A DNA stretch of 5,482 nucleotides from contig NZ_NUNF01000077.1 of NCBI RefSeq assembly GCF_002585305.1, forward strand, positions 1 through 5,482, in the 5' to 3' direction. Every line of letters begins with the position of its first letter. Within the stretch, counting starts at the first letter, position 1. A program made the translations under genes and the position numbers. This DNA comes from Bacillus sp. AFS037270. GTDB taxonomy: Bacteria; Bacillota; Bacilli; Bacillales_B; DSM-18226. This document shows, piece after piece, positions 4,733-5,482 of this stretch. The notes under the pieces were generated by a model. The model saw only the letters and a program-made list of their open reading frames with translations. It did not search any database and was not told where the DNA came from.

Positions 4733-4987
4733 ATGATACCAGCAGATTTGGAAGTTGCAATAAGCAAGAAAAGGGAAGAGATGATTAAGATAGGAATGGA
4801 CAAAGGATTGTTATGTAATGAAACAATCAAATGTAGCCAAGAACTTGATAAGCTTCTTAACGATTATAATTGTGTATTAATTGAAACTAAACGGTCCAAT
4901 CCTATAGATGTATATCAAGAATTTTTAATATTTCTACAAAAAACAATTTATATGTCTTTACGAGGTTACATTATCAATTTTTTCTAA
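4733..4987 (+). CDS. Spo0E-family aspartyl-phosphate phosphatase
   Basis: The 84-residue product contains the Spo0E-like signature. Residues 10-26 (ISKKREEMIKIGMDKGL) form the first helix and TIKCSQELDKLLNDY (31-45) the second, with the diagnostic SQELD at 35-39. Spo0E-type proteins dephosphorylate the response regulator Spo0A and so delay sporulation; paralogues may act on other phosphorylated regulators. The ATG at 4733 has GAGGTG about 10 bases upstream. An in-frame start at 4658 would add 25 residues but overlaps the promoter and has no ribosome binding site. Family members are usually about 45-85 residues. Here the region after residue 46 is long and ends in a hydrophobic, aromatic tail (to GYIINFF), which is unusual and may be a frameshifted or divergent C-terminus. 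The gene stands alone. Confidence 0.88.
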   Translation: MIPADLEVAISKKREEMIKIGMDKGLLCNETIKCSQELDKLLNDYNCVLIETKRSNPIDVYQEFLIFLQKTIYMSLRGYIINFF

Positions 4988-5025
4988 CCTGCAACGTGAA
5001 AATTATTAATTTTTCATTTTGGTAT

Positions 5026-5058
5026 AGAGTGGCTAAGACTGTCACTCTTGTTTATAAT
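5026..5058 (+). terminator. Possible terminator after the Spo0E-like gene
   Basis: AGAGTG (5026-5031) pairs with CACTCT (5043-5048) around an 11-base loop and is followed by the T-rich TGTTTATAATTATT. A weaker A/T-only hairpin lies just before it (about 4996-5015). Neither is strong. Confidence 0.4.
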
Positions 5059-5125
5059 TATTCCAATAAAACATTTCTCAATTAAGATATGCTTAATGCG
5101 TAGTTAAATATGGGGGGTGCTTTAA

Positions 5126-5267
5126 TTGTACAAATGTCAATTCATAAATGCCAACACCCTAGAATTAAGAATTAGATTATCAAGACAATGGAATTATCCT
5201 AAGCATGATTGACCAAGTAGAAGAGGATAACGGGGAAAGTACTTTATACTGGATAGTAAAATTGTGA
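5126..5267 (+). pseudogene. Probable frameshifted small protein gene
   Basis: GGGGGGTG (5112-5119) lies 6 bases before a TTG at 5126, which opens a frame reading MYKCQFINANTLELR. Around 5171 the protein-like reading moves to the next frame as LDYQDNGIILSMIDQVEE and continues to WIVKL with TGA at 5265-5267. Removing one A near 5171 joins the two parts into a compact product of about 47 residues. Without the correction, frame one continues for 13 codons to a TGA at 5210-5212 (28 residues in all). Frame two has an ATG at 5205 but no ribosome binding site. The joined protein looks soluble and beta-rich. I do not recognise its family. A recent inactivating indel or a sequencing error would both explain it; programmed frameshifting is possible but no slippery heptamer is evident. 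Confidence 0.4.
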
Positions 5268-5306
5268 AAATTCATGAGTTGCAAAAATGGTTGTGTTTAT
5301 GTCTTC

Positions 5307-5335
5307 TTGCAAATACTTTTAAAATATGTTAAAAT
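5307..5335 (+). promoter_or_regulatory. Sigma-A promoter of the cold shock gene
   Basis: TTGCAA (5307-5312), a 17-base spacer and TAAAAT (5330-5335), with TG one base before the -10 (extended -10). Transcription would start near 5342. Confidence 0.8.
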
Positions 5336-5341
5336 TCATAA

Positions 5342-5456
5342 GAATTATTTTTGATCGGTGTAAAGGATGGTATAAGATTAACTTTTCGTCTTGATGATCA
5401 CTGAGTGCAAGGATAGTAACACATTGTGTGCAAAGCACACAGCAGGAGGAAACACA
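5342..5456 (+). promoter_or_regulatory. Long cold shock mRNA leader with a hairpin beside the ribosome binding site
   Basis: The leader is about 115 bases, the length expected for cold-inducible csp mRNAs, whose leaders control stability and translation with temperature. The clear hairpin GTGTGC-AAA-GCACAC (5426-5440), extendable by one pair on the outside, ends four bases before AGGAGG (5444-5449). That site is 7 bases from the ATG. A weaker long-range pairing, TCGGTG (5355-5360) with CACTGA (5399-5404), is possible. A temperature-dependent structure is inferred from the family, not shown by the sequence alone. Confidence 0.55.
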
Positions 5457-5482
5457 ATGGAGCAAGGTAAAGTAAAATGGTT
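5457..5482 (+). CDS. Cold shock protein (CspA/CspB family), 5' end only
   Basis: ATG with a strong ribosome binding site opens a frame reading MEQGKVKW plus a partial Phe codon before the window ends. MxxGxVKWF is the start of the cold shock domain, a small RNA/DNA-binding OB fold of about 66 residues that acts as an RNA chaperone and carries the RNP1 motif further on (outside this window). MEQG at the start is like B. subtilis CspC from memory, but eight residues cannot decide between paralogues. The strong promoter and long structured leader fit a cold shock gene. Confidence 0.85.

Noticed and set aside
1..5482. CRISPR array, tRNA, rRNA or complete insertion sequence
   Set aside because: No regularly spaced repeats, no tRNA-like fold with CCA-adjacent arms, no rRNA segment and no complete transposase with terminal repeats were seen on either strand.

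Overview
The window looks like AT-rich chromosomal DNA from a spore-forming member of the Bacillaceae (Bacillus, Lysinibacillus or a close relative). The reasons are a Spo0E-type phosphatase, a YkuD-type L,D-transpeptidase, a CBO0543-family membrane protein, a YqiG-like Old Yellow Enzyme, strong purine-rich ribosome binding sites and A/T-flanked intrinsic terminators. Assignments rest on motif recognition by eye; no database search was possible.

Layout, left to right. The last 11 codons of an unknown gene end at 36, followed by a very strong terminator (38-79). On the minus strand at 227-451 is the C-terminal remnant of a tyrosine recombinase. Directly beside it a plus-strand CBO0543-type membrane protein begins (482-1048). 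Two terminators separate this gene from a convergent minus-strand L,D-transpeptidase (1216-1551). About 300 bases without a convincing gene follow. Next come two divergent small ORFs (minus 1866-2033, plus 2137-2274), each ending in a near-perfect hairpin terminator. The plus-strand ORF has a forespore-like -10 element. Then there is a short minus-strand frame that looks like the start of a dead lipoprotein gene (2433-2555).

The best-defined functional unit is 2580-4569: a MerR-family regulator, a flavin-dependent ene-reductase of the Old Yellow Enzyme family, and a fragment of a short-chain dehydrogenase cut at both ends. The regulator and the ene-reductase each have their own promoter with a 19-base spacer and the same dyad in that spacer. 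This is the architecture of MerR-activated promoters, so the regulator probably controls both itself and the ene-reductase in response to an electrophile, aldehyde or similar stress. The dehydrogenase appears to have been a third member that was lost by deletion.

After this come a Spo0E-like aspartyl-phosphate phosphatase (4733-4987), a probable frameshifted small gene (5126-5267), and a good sigma-A promoter. The promoter is followed by a leader of about 115 bases and the first codons of a cold shock protein (from 5457), which runs off the right edge.

Overall this is a patchwork of small accessory genes and decaying fragments. I see no clear new multi-gene defence or mobile system. The points most worth checking are the paired MerR operators, the truncated dehydrogenase, the frameshifted small gene, and the small ORF with the sporulation-like promoter.
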